From Shinisaurus crocodilurus (Eukaryota > Chordata > Lepidosauria > Squamata > Shinisauridae): a stretch of DNA of 64,000 bases. Positions 43,051-53,169 of the stretch are shown one piece after another (position 1 is the stretch's first letter; each line of letters begins with the position of its first letter). Position numbers and translations under genes: made by a program. The notes below the pieces were generated by a model. The model saw only the letters and a program-made list of their open reading frames with translations, was not told the origin of the DNA and did no database searches. The stretch covers positions 164,106,886 through 164,170,885 of the forward strand of contig CM037879.1 in the NCBI GenBank assembly GCA_021292165.1. Direction: 5' to 3'.

Positions 43051-43225
43051 GCCTGTCTGTGGCTCACGCTGGCTCAGCTTGTCCGAGCGTGGAAAGCTAA
43101 GCAGGGTCAGGCCTGGTTGTTACTTGGATGGGAGACCCCTCCTCTAGTTTCCTGCATTGAGCAGGGGGTTGGACCCGATGGCCTTGTAGGCCCCTTCCAA
43201 CTCTATGATCTATGAAATCTATGAT
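43051..43225 (+). mobile_element. 5S-headed SINE with CR1-like tail (copy B, fullest)
   Basis: 5' 'gcctgtctgtggctcacgctggctcagcttgtccgagcg' replaces the first ~45 bases of 5S. Then come 5S box A to C ('ggaaagctaagcagggtcaggcctggttgttacttggatgggagacc') and the CR1 tail ('ctgcattgagcagggggttggacccgatggcc...tctatgatctatgaaatctatga'). Confidence 0.85.
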
Positions 43226-43368
43226 ATGATCGACTGGCTCCAGTCAAAATCCTGGAAGTCGCACTTTTGACAAACTCAAGTTTTGAACCCTCTTCAAAGG
43301 CAATCCCACGTCATGTCCATGAGCTTAAACTACATCCACACTTCCCAAACCACCCACATATTTACCAC

Positions 43369-43514
43369 CAGTGCTTTTTTTCTGGAGAAAAAGGTACCGG
43401 AACTCTTGGATTACATTTCCTCGGGAGTAGATGGCGATTAAATTGTAATGCAATTAATAGAAGAAAAGGTGCTGGAACTCAGTTCCGGTGAGTTCCACCA
43501 GAAAAAAAGCCCTG
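43369..43514. mobile_element. 146-bp hAT MITE, young family (copy 2)
   Basis: Same termini as the copy at 9259. The 8-bp TSD TTTACCAC is exact at 43361-43368 and 43515-43522. One substitution (g to a at the 43rd base) separates the two copies. Confidence 0.92.
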
Positions 43515-43720
43515 TTTACCACTACTAGTAATGTATAGATAACACTGCAGGCGGGCCAATATTAAATCCATTTTGTAAATGGGGTAACTGAAGATTTGAG
43601 TTAATAACTTGCTAAAGTTGCAACAATGAATATGTAGCAGAGACGGGAAACAGAATCCAAGATTTCTACAATCAGTTCCAAGGAAGCAGAAAGTTTCTGG
43701 CTCTGAGGACCCTACAGCCA

Positions 43721-43893
43721 GGCCTGTGGCTTATGCTGGCTCAGCTTCTCTGAGCGTGGAAAGCTAAGCAGGGTCAGGCCTGATTATTACTTGGATGGGA
43801 GACCCCCCTCCCCTAGCTTCCCGCATTGAGCAGGGGGGTTGGACTCCATGGCCTTGTAGGCTCCTCCCAACTCTATCAGATCTATGAAATCTA
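43721..43893 (+). mobile_element. 5S-headed SINE with CR1-like tail (copy C)
   Basis: Same layout as copy B, 500 bp away in the same orientation: 'ggcctgtggcttatgctggctcagcttctctgagcg', 5S core, CR1 tail, 'atcagatctatgaaatct'. Confidence 0.85.
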
Positions 43894-44099
43894 CTTATGT
43901 GAGCTGGAGAGTGAGATGATCACAGCTTCCTGGCATACCTGTCCTGCCTCCAGCATACCCCCCCACCCCACCCCATATACACCCACGGGCATAACAGTTT
44001 AATAGGGTATTCATGTGTTAAATACAACACACACAGGGCTCCAATTGTGCAGTTGTTTCCTGGATTTGGGATGGTGGTGGCAGAAATGTGCAGTGCGTA

Positions 44100-44509
44100 G
44101 GGTGGCCACTTGTGGATCGCCAAAAAGGAGGACATGCGTCACCAAAAGAGGATAAAAGTGGACAGCTCTTTGCATAAAATGTGCATGTGCTGATTTATAT
44201 GTATAGATGCACATTTAGCAAGAATTATTATAATTTAAATAGAAATACAGTCCATCTCACCATGTACAGGAGAGACTGTGACCAGGTGACCTGTGTGCCT
44301 GCCTGCTCCGATGGTTTTCCAAGTGCTGCTGATGGGCAGCGTCAAGGCCCGGCTCTTCCTTCTGATGGTTCTTTATCTTTAAACTGGACTTGGACTGGAC
44401 AACCCTTCAAGCAAAGGTTACCTTCAAAATAGGTGGCAGTCCTCTATCTACCTTTCAAATAGAGGACTGGCCTCTGTAAAAAAAAAAAAAAAAAGACACA
44501 TGGCCACCC
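44100..44509 (+). mobile_element. TIR element 'GGGTGGCCA' family (copy 1)
   Basis: TA|GGGTGGCCACTTGTGG at the left and CATGGCCACCC|TA at the right form short inverted termini next to TA. The interior has an AT-rich block ('aagaattattataatttaaatagaaatacagt') and a middle 'aggtgacctgtgtgcctgcctgctc'. It ends after an A16 run. Probably a DNA transposon; the superfamily is not certain. Confidence 0.65.
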
Positions 44510-44536
44510 TAGCTGTGGTCATCATTTTCAAGTTTT

Positions 44537-45230
44537 GATCAGGTTCTTAGAGTGCTTCCAGTCTATATGCATAGATGCAAATTTAGAAATAATTATTATA
44601 ATTTAAATGGAAATACAGTCCATCTCACCCTAGTGTGGAAGACTGTGGCCAGGTGACCTGTGTGTCTTGCTCAGTCTGGTGTTGATGGGCAGCTTCAAGG
44701 CCCAGCTCTTCCTTCTGATGGTTATTTATTTATTTATTTATTTATTTATTACATTTGTTAATCACCCATCTGGCTGGTCACCTGGCCACCCTGGGCGATG
44801 TACAATTAAAATAATGCAATAAAACATGACAATTAAAATGATATTAAAAATTCTTTTAAAATCCTAACCCACCCCATATTCCCGCCTGAAATACCATGTT
44901 CTTAATGCGTGGCAGAAGCTCATCACAGAGGGGGCATGGCGAAGGTCACTAAGGAGGGAGTTCCATAACTTGGGGGCTGCCACAGAGAAGGCCCTCTTCC
45001 TAGTCCCCACCAGCCTGGCTGCTCTGGCTGATGGGATAAGGAGAAGGCCATCCGTGGCAGATCTTGTTGAGCGGCCTACTTGATGTTGCTGGAGGCGCTC
45101 CTTTATCTTTAAACCAGACTTGGCCTGGACAGCCCTTCAAACAGGGGACGTCTTCAAAATAGAGAGCAGTCCTCTGGCAACTCTTCAAATATAGGACTGC
45201 CCTCTGTATAAGAGGACTTATGGCCACCCT
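44537..45230 (+). mobile_element. TIR element 'GGGTGGCCA' family (copy 2), split by L2
   Basis: Same orientation and interior as copy 1, missing the left terminus. The right end is ATGGCCACCC|TA. A minus-strand L2 tail (44728-45101) is inserted after 'ccttctgatggtt'. Confidence 0.65.
44728..45101 (-). mobile_element. L2-clade LINE 3' end inserted in a TIR element
   Basis: The complement contains a 'gggaactccctccttagtgac' protein-tail region and ends 'ccagggtggccaggtgaccagccagatgggtgattaacaaatgtaataaataaata'. 5'-truncated. Confidence 0.7.
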
Positions 45231-45231
45231 A

Positions 45232-46084
45232 ACACGCAAGGTTTGCATTTTACACATGTACACCCCACTGAAATATTGCACTCATGCACGGATGCCCTGG
45301 GGTACCAAGGGTGGGGCAGATACACCTGCTGGCAGGACGGGAAGATTTTGTATCCTCTCCATGCACCGGGAACTAAGGAAAGAGTATCATCCAAAGGGGG
45401 GCCACTATACTCCTTTACAGCATATTCAGCACAGCAACCAGGTAGGTTTCTTTTATCAAATAAATAAGTTGCACATCCATTTTAATCAGTTTTCCAGCTG
45501 AATTTTTCTACTCTATTATTTGCTTTGAGTGCTTGTAGTGTCAAAATCCAGAGCAATAAGCTTCAGTTCTTTTGTTAGGGTGGGGAAATCTATAGATTTT
45601 TGAAGACATAAACAGGAATGAGGTTTATGAGGAGCTGCCTCCATAATCTAGTGAGAAATTCATATATGCATCTGGAGTGCTTGCTTGATTTGTTTTGTGT
45701 GTGTGTGTGTGTGTTTTTTGCCTTTCGAAAAAGAAAATCTACTGCATAATGTTATGCCTCTCTCACCTAAGGAGGAACTTGCATGACTGACGCTCAGAGC
45801 ACAATGTTCTATTGCCTTATTGGTGATGTATCGCTATAAAAGGTGCTCTCAGAAAATGCTCAAATAGGCTCTGTGCTGTAGAGGCTACAGTAATAAAGGG
45901 TGGGGAGAGATGCTAGTGTGAGGCATTTCAGTTCCCAGCGGAGACTGCATCGCTCAAAGCGAGACGCCTTGCAAATGTCTAAGAGAAATCTCATGAAAGG
46001 TCAAACACAACACCAGGAGAAAAAAAAACCCCAAGCTTGAAGTACAAGCTTGGCTAATTGCTTTAGATTCTGTAAGAGGTCAAT
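45232..46084. other. No recognisable feature; (GT)n at 45697-45715
   Basis: Unique-looking sequence. A 'tataaaagg' at 45836 could be a TATA box, with no other support. Confidence 0.35.
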
Positions 46085-46092
46085 ATATATAG

Positions 46093-47013
46093 CAGTGATG
46101 GCGAATCTATGGCACGGGTGCCACAGCTGGCACGCAGGGACTTCTCTGTGGGCACTCGAGCCATTGGTCACCAGATCGCGAAAAGACTGTCCCCTTCTGC
46201 AAAACACTAATGATCTTGTTCTTTCTCACAGTGTGGAACAGAATGATTTTATTCTAGAATTCCTGTTACAGAATTCTTTTCTACATTGTTATCACATTTA
46301 AAAGATTTTGAAGAATGATGCACAGAGCATGGCTTGGATGTAAAGCCCTAACAGTTGACCTGAGTGCTGCATGTGTTGCTCTCAAACTAACAGAGTAGGA
46401 GCCAAGGTTTGACAAATTATCAGCATGCATGCAATAGCAAAAATCACATTAATTGTGCAAAAGCATGTCCAATGCAAACTTTTACCTAATGCAGTGTTTG
46501 CAGTCCAAGACATAAAGTGTTTAAAATGTGTTAAGAACGTTTAGTTTTCTTGTTTATTTTGCTCATCCTAGTACAGGTTGACTTTTACTTTTACTAATCC
46601 GACACCTGTAGAAGCAGGGAAAGGACCCGGGGTAAAGCTTGCCCCATACAATTGCAGTCTGGCATATAATCATATTACAAGTTGAGAATCCCTTATCCAA
46701 AAATACACGTGCCTAATTATTTAAAAAGTTTGTATAAATTCCCTTCAGGCTATGTGTACAATGTAGTACTATAATAATTTTTTGAGTTGATTTTTTTTTC
46801 AACAAAAAACTGTTTGTATCATTGAAAGCTCTGCTATTGTGTTTTTCTTTAAAGACAAAAGGTGTGAATTAGTTCGGACAACTGTATGAGTTGTTTTTCT
46901 AAAACTAAAACCTCGGTATTCAGGTTTAATTGCAGTGTTGGCACTTTAAAATAAATACGTTGGTTTTGTGTTGCAGTTTGGGCACTCGGGCTCAAAAAGG
47001 TTTGCCATCACTG
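46093..47013. mobile_element. hAT element, Charlie/OC1-like termini (921 bp)
   Basis: It starts CAGTGATGGCGAATCTATGG and ends AAAAAGGTTTGCCATCACTG. The 8-bp TSD ATATATAG is exact at 46085-46092 and 47014-47021. The right subterminal region ('agtgttggcac', 'gcagtttgggcactcgggctc') is a hallmark of a Charlie-type hAT family common in amniotes; from memory it resembles OposCharlie/OC1. No transposase frame survives, so it is an internally deleted or decayed copy. Confidence 0.85.
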
Positions 47014-47298
47014 ATATATAGGGTGGAACTACATCTTACAAGGAAAACACTAGAAAAGGAAGGAGCCCTGTATTTTTCCTTGTAACATCAACACGGAGGC
47101 TGCACACTTGCAGGGGAGAATCAGTAGGCAGGAAGGGGGTGTTTAATGTTCCACTTACCCACCAAAACACAGCTTTTTAATACGTTTCCCAGCCAGACTT
47201 CAGAAGCAAGGGGTGGGTGAGGTAGGACAGGGGAGGGGGAATTGTAGCGGAATACGGGGGCCATGAGGTTTGTAAAATTATGCAAGGTGTGGAGTAAG

Positions 47299-47434
47299 TC
47301 GGGGTGAGTGACTTGTGGCCGTCCAGATGGTTTGGCCTACAACTCCTATCAGCCCTAGCCAGCATAGCCAATGGTGAGGGATGATGGGAGCTGTAGGCCA
47401 AAACATCTGGAGGGCCACAGGTTGTCCAGCCTTG
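47299..47434. mobile_element. Hairpin MITE family H (136 bp, exact TSD)
   Basis: The 8-bp TSD GGAGTAAG is exact at 47291-47298 and 47435-47442. 'Cttgtggccgtccagatgg' pairs with 'catctggagggccacagg'. The body is the usual 'cctacaactcctatcagccctagccagcatagcc'. Confidence 0.85.
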
Positions 47435-47459
47435 GAGTAAGTAGATGAGGAGACGTTTT

Positions 47460-47860
47460 TCGCCCTCATAATACTAGAGTCCAGGGTCATCCAATGAAGC
47501 TGAGTGGTGGGAGATTCAGGACAGACAAAAGGAAAGAACTCGTCACACAGTTCATTGTTAAACTGCGGAATTCACTTCCACGAGATCATGTAGTGATGGC
47601 CGCCAATTTGGATGGCTTTAAAGGGGGATTGGACAAATTTAAGGAGGAGAAGGCTATCAAGGGCTACTATGCTAGCCAGTATCAGAGGCAGTATGCCTAG
47701 GCGCACCAGTTGCTGGGGAACATGGCCATGAGGGTGCTGTTGCACTCATGTCCTGCTTGTGAGTTTCCCGTGGGCAGCTGGTTGGCCACTGTGGAAAACA
47801 GGATGGTGGACTAGGTAGCCATTTGGTCTGATCCACCAGGGCTCTTCCTTTGCTCTTATT
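47460..47860 (+). mobile_element. CR1-like LINE 3' end with readable ORF2 C-terminus
   Basis: A plus-strand frame from 47494 reads SGGRFRTDKRKELV, then LRNSLPRD and LDGFKGGLDKF, like the C-terminus of CR1 ORF2 (GRFRLDIRK...NRLPREVV...LEVFKRRLD). It continues as the non-coding 'agtatcagaggcagtatgcc...ggtctgatccaccagggctcttcc' found in four more fragments here. This copy shows that the common 'ctggatcagaccaa' repeat of the window belongs to a CR1-like LINE. Confidence 0.7.
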
Positions 47861-47861
47861 T

Positions 47862-48020
47862 CTTAAATTTATATCCTGCTTTTTTCCCCCCTATCGTGGA
47901 GCTGGTCAAGGCAGCATAGATGGGGTTCCCAGGCAGTCTCCCATCCAGGCACTATCCAGACCCAGAACTGCTTAGCTTCAGTAGTGATGCTGCATCGTGT
48001 GCCTTTAAACCATACCCCAG
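47862..48020 (-). mobile_element. 5S-headed SINE with Sauria/L2-like tail (copy 2)
   Basis: The complement reads 'gctaagcagttctgggtctgg.tagtgcctggatgggagactgcctgggaacccc' (5S core), then a tail ending 'aaaaagcaggatataaattt'. It abuts the CR1-like LINE end on its left. Confidence 0.78.
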
Positions 48021-48192
48021 CAGTAAGCATGCCTCCTTCCCAGACACCAACTTAGAGCAGGCCCACTCATTTCAATGGATCACATGCTGGGGCTGCTTTT
48101 TGAGGACTGGAATGTCCCTGGAGATTTCGGAGCACTGAACTGTTAAACATTAAGCACTAAACAGGCATAGGATTGTGCCCTAAGTGTTAAGA

Positions 48193-48438
48193 GAGCCAGT
48201 GTGGCGTAGCGGTGAGAGTGTTGGACTGGGACTCGGGGGATCCCGGGTTCTAGTAGTCCCCGCTCGGCCATGAAACTCACTGGGTGACTTTGGGCCAGTC
48301 ACTGACTCTCAGCCTAACCGACCTCACAGGGTTGTTGTGAGGATAAAAATGGAGAGGAAGAGGATTATGTAAGCCGCCTTGGGTTCCTTGCAGGAAAAAA
48401 GGCGGGGTATAAATATAATAAATAAATAAAATAAATAA
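48193..48438 (+). mobile_element. SINE S1, full length
   Basis: 'Gagccagtgtggcgtagcggtgagagtgttgg' through 'aagccgccttgggttccttgcaggaaaaaaggcggggtataaatataataaataaa'. The B box is slightly duplicated ('ctagtagtcccc'). Confidence 0.9.
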
Positions 48439-48439
48439 G

Positions 48440-49009
48440 GGTTGAAAGAGCAGGGGTGCTTCCATACTAGGCATTCAGTGTGGAAGAGTCATGCTTTGTT
48501 CACTCACTTTTTATGAGGCACCCACATGATGATGCTGTTTTCCAATCATTATCATCCGATATTTTCCCTATGGTTTCTCAGGCTGCTTTTATTTCACCAT
48601 CGCCCTGTCTCATTCACGGATTTTTATAGGGGTGTGTGTGTGTGTCCAGACGTCATTGTCTTCCTCTCATAACCCTCCCATGATTTCCGACCGCTTCTTC
48701 CATCCTTTTTCTTGCTGCAGAAAATCCATTAAGTTAAAAAAAAAAGGAAAAAAAGAAATAGCTGCAGAATGACTTCCAGCTGGTAGTGCTAGGAGCCCTC
48801 CATTTGGAAGCACTCCCAGACCACAGAAAGTCTGACTTTTTCTTCAGAGGAACAAAAGATGAGTGCCATCTCCACAGGTGTAGGTGACTTTAGCACTACT
48901 CTGTCATCTTTTTAAAAAGGTAATTTTTTGACGTCGGCTTTGAGACATCTGTAAAATAAACTTACCGGTATTATAGCTCAGCACATAGTCATCATAACTT
49001 TTGAGGTGG
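48440..49009. other. No recognisable feature
   Basis: Low-repeat sequence with A-rich runs at 48735-48758. Confidence 0.35.
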
Positions 49010-49022
49010 GCACCATTTTATT

Positions 49023-49390
49023 TTTTTTAAACTTTTTTATTTCTATAAAAAACAAAAAACAAACAACACAAAACATATAACAATAATGAACAATTAACAA
49101 AACTAAAATGGACTTCTGAATTTTTCTACAGCAAATATAGGTAACAAATAACTTCTGTACTCAGTAATAATAAAAATGAAAAGCTCTCTTTTTTCTATTG
49201 TCACAAATTCATCTTCTTCTTATTCCCCCCCACCCCATTGTCAGTTTATCCTATTATTCCACAAAACCACAGATAAACAAATCACTGTTTTCTAAACCCT
49301 GCAAAAAGTCAATTAGAGATTTCCACTCCGCAGTAAACGTAGATGTTGTCTTTTCTCTAATTAATGACATAAGTTTGCCCATCTCTGCCA
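49023..49390 (-). mobile_element. 5'-truncated L1 LINE with TSD
   Basis: A T-rich start (the poly-A end on the minus strand) and a 13-bp TSD GCACCATTTTATT at 49010-49022 and 49391-49403 show L1-type target-primed insertion. The first ~130 bases on the minus strand are the ORF2 C-terminus: LAEMGKLMSLIREK and FTAEWKSLIDFLQG, ending in two stops. An AT-rich 3' UTR follows. Total 368 bp, severely 5'-truncated. Confidence 0.82.
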
Positions 49391-49499
49391 GCACCATTTT
49401 ATTATCTTGTTTATGTATTTATTTATTTTTTAAAAAATCATTCTTTTAATTAATACTAAAACACTGTTTTGGCTAACAGAAGTATCCCGTAAATTTCTA

Positions 49500-49945
49500 C
49501 CCAAGCTCTGAAATAGTCATGACAGCCCTTCTCTCAGTGTTCCCACATGATGGAGTATGGCAAGAGGCTACTTGGAATGAGTGGGCATTTTCAGTAGCAG
49601 CCCCCCAGTTATAAAAAATAAAATACCCTCTCCAGAGAGGCCCACCTGGCTCCTACTTTGTTACCTTTTTGGTACCAGGCAAATATCTTATTATTGTCTC
49701 AGGCCTTTTAATCCTATGTACGTTTCTGCTGCCATGTTGCGTTTTTAAGTAGTTTTATTGCTGTTATATTTTTAGATCTTTGTGTGGTGCTTGTTTTAGC
49801 CACTGCTGCTTTTGATTGTTTTATTATGCTTCTGTTGATTTGATTTATATGGATTTTGGATTTTATTTGTTTTTTTATTGTACATTGCCCTGAGAGCTAT
49901 TAATTACAGGGGAATTTATAAATCTTAGGAATAAATAAATCATTT
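49500..49945 (+). mobile_element. L2-clade LINE 3' end (decayed)
   Basis: 'Gcattttcagtagcagccccccagttat...cctctccagagaggcccacctggctcctac' parallels the 17.5- and 39.6-kb copies. The 3' end is 'ttgccctgagagctattaattacaggggaatttataaat'. Confidence 0.65.
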
Positions 49946-50179
49946 AGCACCATAATGTTATAAAGTTAATGATTAAAAAGTGATTTTTAAAACTCATGGC
50001 CATTACCCATGTTCCTAAAATAGTGGGGATCAGAATTGTTTTTAAAATCATATTTTATAATTGGCATTGCTTATTGTGTTATAGCACTAGAGCTGGAAAA
50101 GTGTTTTAGTGCTAATTAAAAGATTGATTAAACAAATAAGTGGGGTCATTAAATGGTGACCACTGAAAAGGTTATAATG

Positions 50180-50290
50180 AAAATTGTGGGCTTCTCACAG
50201 GCATCTGACTGGCCACTATGTGAACAGAATGCTGAACTAGATGGACCCTTGGTCTGATCCAGCAGGGTTCTTCTCATGTTCTTATGTTTG
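50180..50290 (+). mobile_element. CR1-like 3'-end fragment
   Basis: 'Gggcttctcacaggcatctgactggccac...gaactagatggacccttggtctgatccagcagggttcttctcatgttcttatg', the plus-strand terminus of the 47.46-kb family. Confidence 0.7.
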
Positions 50291-50701
50291 CTGAGTTTCA
50301 AATGGCCCCACCCACAACATCTATGCCACTCCCACTGGTGTGGATGGAACATAGCAGGATGTACACATAGAAAAAGTAGAATACTCCCATCTGTGTGGAA
50401 AGCCAACTGCAATTCCACTTGTAGGTTACAACAGAAGAGCAATGATTGGGTAGTGGGAGGAGGAGCTGTCCATCTGGAAGCAGCCCAGCTTTCAGTGTTA
50501 AGTGGATTCTTCATCTCAAGGTGTGCGTTGTGATTGACTAATTCTGCATAAAAGGCATATACATTAATAGGACGGCATAATAGCAGAAAACAGCTGAAGG
50601 CTGAAGCAATGTAAACACCAGAAGCAGGAAAATGTCTGGCATATTTGATAAAATGATGAGCAAGTCTCCTAATAAGAACTTGGGAGAACCAATGGAAGAT
50701 A

Positions 50702-50952
50702 CAGTCATGCCTTGGACTGAGAGCATAATTCGCTCCGGAAACGTGCTTGTAATCCAAAACACTCTTATATCAAAACGAAATCCCCCCCAAATAAATTTGT
50801 ACAGAGATTTTTAATTTAAGCCGTACTACAGTACTTGTATTGCAAGACATCGCTTGTATATCAGGTCAAAAGAAATTAAATAAATATTTAAAAATTTGCT
50901 TGTCTTGCAAAACGCTCTCAAACCAAGTTACTTGCAATCCAAGGTATTGCTG
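50702..50952. mobile_element. Tc1/mariner-type MITE (251 bp)
   Basis: It starts CAGTCATGCCTTGGACTG and ends CAATCCAAGGTATTGCTG, inverted ends with a few mismatches, and lies between TA dinucleotides (50700-50701, 50953-50954). The interior has the inverted phrases 'gtgcttgtaatcc...tcaaaacg' and 'cttgtcttgcaaaacgctctcaaaccaag'. No transposase. Confidence 0.75.
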
Positions 50953-50960
50953 TATTGCAT

Positions 50961-51127
50961 GCAGGTTTTGCTTGGAGCTTCATGGGAGCTATCCATGGTG
51001 CTGAACTCCATCCCCAAAATAGGTTCACCACCATGGAGCACCATGGCTAGCTCCTATGAAGCTCCAAATAAAAGCTGCAAAACCTGTAATGGAAAAGGAG
51101 CCCCACCAAAATAGGATTCACCATGTG
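50961..51127. mobile_element. Palindromic hAT MITE, family P (copy 7, left end missing)
   Basis: Starts inside the left arm ('gcaggttttgcttggagcttcatgggagctatcc') 8 bp after the mariner MITE and keeps the full right arm to 'aggattcacc'. Confidence 0.72.
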
Positions 51128-51351
51128 GTGTACTCAGTGGGGTTGGATTGCAAAACACTGGAGCTTATCCTGATGAGAGGTTAGGCTCAAGAGTCTTATT
51201 TGTGTCATATTCTTTAAAATGGGAGGTAAGCATAGATTCTTCACATCTTAATACTTATTATTTCTACGTTCTTAGTATATCAATTCCTTATTTCATGTAA
51301 ACCAGCCATGGGAGCCTCTGACACATGAGGCTCCCCAATCTGTCCATTATA

Positions 51352-51610
51352 ATGGTGGTCCTCACTGAGTGGCAAAGGAGGCGTCCATTTTCTGTGGTGG
51401 CAGCCATTTTGTATTTTCTAAATTTCACACACACCCCCCAAAAAACAAGGCTTTTTGTGGTAAAAACAAAATGACAGCCACTCCAGTTCTCTTCCCCCCC
51501 CCCCGCCCAAAGAATTTTGCCTCATGCCCAAAATATAGCTGAAATAAAACAGCCTATTTTGAGGTTGGTGAGAATGTTGAGAAATGGTTGTCAATTTGGT
51601 ACAGCCATAG
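51352..51610. repeat. Unclassified dispersed repeat (pair with 27.69 kb)
   Basis: See 27690-27945; same order and orientation, with a C11 run at 51494. Confidence 0.6.
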
Positions 51611-51659
51611 TGAGATTATATATAAAATTGATGGTTTCACTATGACCGTATAGTAATAT

Positions 51660-52250
51660 AACTATACATTTGATCATCATGTCTTTGTTATTTTATCTCC
51701 ATCTTAAGTAGTGTGTTAATTGTGTTACTGATTATTATTGTTGTAGTTTGGTTTTTCCAATTAGAGCATATTAATAAAACATGAAGGTTTTTGTTATTAT
51801 AGTTATTGGTAATTGGCTTTGCTCTTTTGTATTTATTTATGTTGAGGGTTGGATTTGGTACCAGTTTTGTTCTTCTTGGTTCCCTCCTTCTTACCCACCC
51901 CTTCTTGGGGATTGTTATCCTGAATTTACTTGCCATTCATTTCATTGGGTGACTCCAACTTCTAGTGTTATCAGAAAGGGAGAAAATTATTCCTATTCAC
52001 ATCATGATGCATAATTTCATCAACCTCTATCTTGCTCCCCTCTATTTGTTGTCTCTCCCTGCTGCAAATTAACATTGGAGGAATATATATCATGGCGGGG
52101 GGGGGTTGGGGTTGTCCTTTTTCAGAAATGCATAGTGAATGGAGGAGCCAGTGTAATTTGTTCACACAATAGTTTCTAAAAAAAAAAAAAAAAGCCAATG
52201 CCAAGACACAACTCTAAAAATAAAATATAGTGTGATCCATCCCAGGGAAA
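51660..52250. other. AT-rich, unclassified
   Basis: Possible retroposon UTR; no motif supports a family. G8 run at 52096 and A15 run at 52180. Confidence 0.3.
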
Positions 52251-52429
52251 CTCTGTTAATGGATGCATGGGGACTGTTCAAGCATGCTACACAAAAGTGT
52301 TCCTTGCTTGAAATTGCTTCCAGCTCTGCTCTGGTATGAGCTTCTCCCCGGATGGCTCTGATGAAACTCCTGAGTGCCCAGATGACTCATGCAGATCAGC
52401 ACAAGCCATTCTAGTGCATCGTACCGGAT

Positions 52430-53065
52430 CGTCACCTTGAAGTGGTGAGTGGGCTTGCGTGTTCCGATGAATCCTGTGAGCAATGCCGTCGGGAGCTATG
52501 TACTCCCAGTAGGGTCACCCATGGCGGTAAGGTCCGGGGAGAGGAACCAGACAAAGAACGATCCAAAACATAAAGTCCTCAACGGCAGAACAGGCGGAAG
52601 ATAATTAAACCTAAATTACAACGGCTGTGAAGGCGGATGAAGGCTGCAGCAGAGAATGGTTTTCCAATCGTCAGGGTAACCGTGCCATTGGATCTCTGCC
52701 GTACTCTGTCAAGTTTGTGTGGTGATTCGTTGTGCACCGATCTCCCCACATAAAACAGTTTCACGCACAGGCGTCTTCCAACCCAACCCATCCAACCCAA
52801 CCCAACCCAACCCAACCAACCAACCAAACAAACAAAGCTGTGTGGATCTAGAATTGGCCTCCACAGTCACTTACGGACCCATCGCTAGAGTCTACACAAT
52901 CTTCTTTAGAATTTCCTCCTTTTATCCCGGAAGACAATCTTACTCGGTCACGAGTGATCGCCTGATGATGATGACCTTTGCCTCTGTAATTGCTAGGGGC
53001 TGTTGGGAGCCAGCTGGCTTCTCCAACATAATGATGGCTCATGCATTTTGGATCCATAGACGTGT
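52430..53065. repeat. Probable dispersed repeat with (AACCC)n core
   Basis: 'Gagctatgtactcccagtagggtcacccatgg', 'ggggagaggaaccagacaaagaacg', and, on the minus strand, 'ggcgatcactcgtgaccgagtaagattgtcttcc' are phrases I associate with dispersed sauropsid sequences. Between them lies an (AACCC)/(AACC) tract at 52779-52836. No family name or ends can be given. Confidence 0.35.
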
Positions 53066-53142
53066 GAGTGCAGTCTGAGTTGTCCTGGTCTGACAAAAGC
53101 TTTCCCTGTTCCTATTTAATAACAAAATATATATTGTTGTTA

Positions 53143-53169
53143 TACACACACACACACACACACACACAC
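53143..53169. repeat. (CA)n microsatellite
   Basis: About 13 CA units. To its right, 53270-53800 has no recognised feature except a C15-like run at 53323. Confidence 0.95.

Noticed and set aside
43760..43805. Possible functional 5S rRNA genes at the 5S-CR1 copies
   Set aside because: Only the internal promoter region matches; the 5' third and the 3' end of 5S are replaced.
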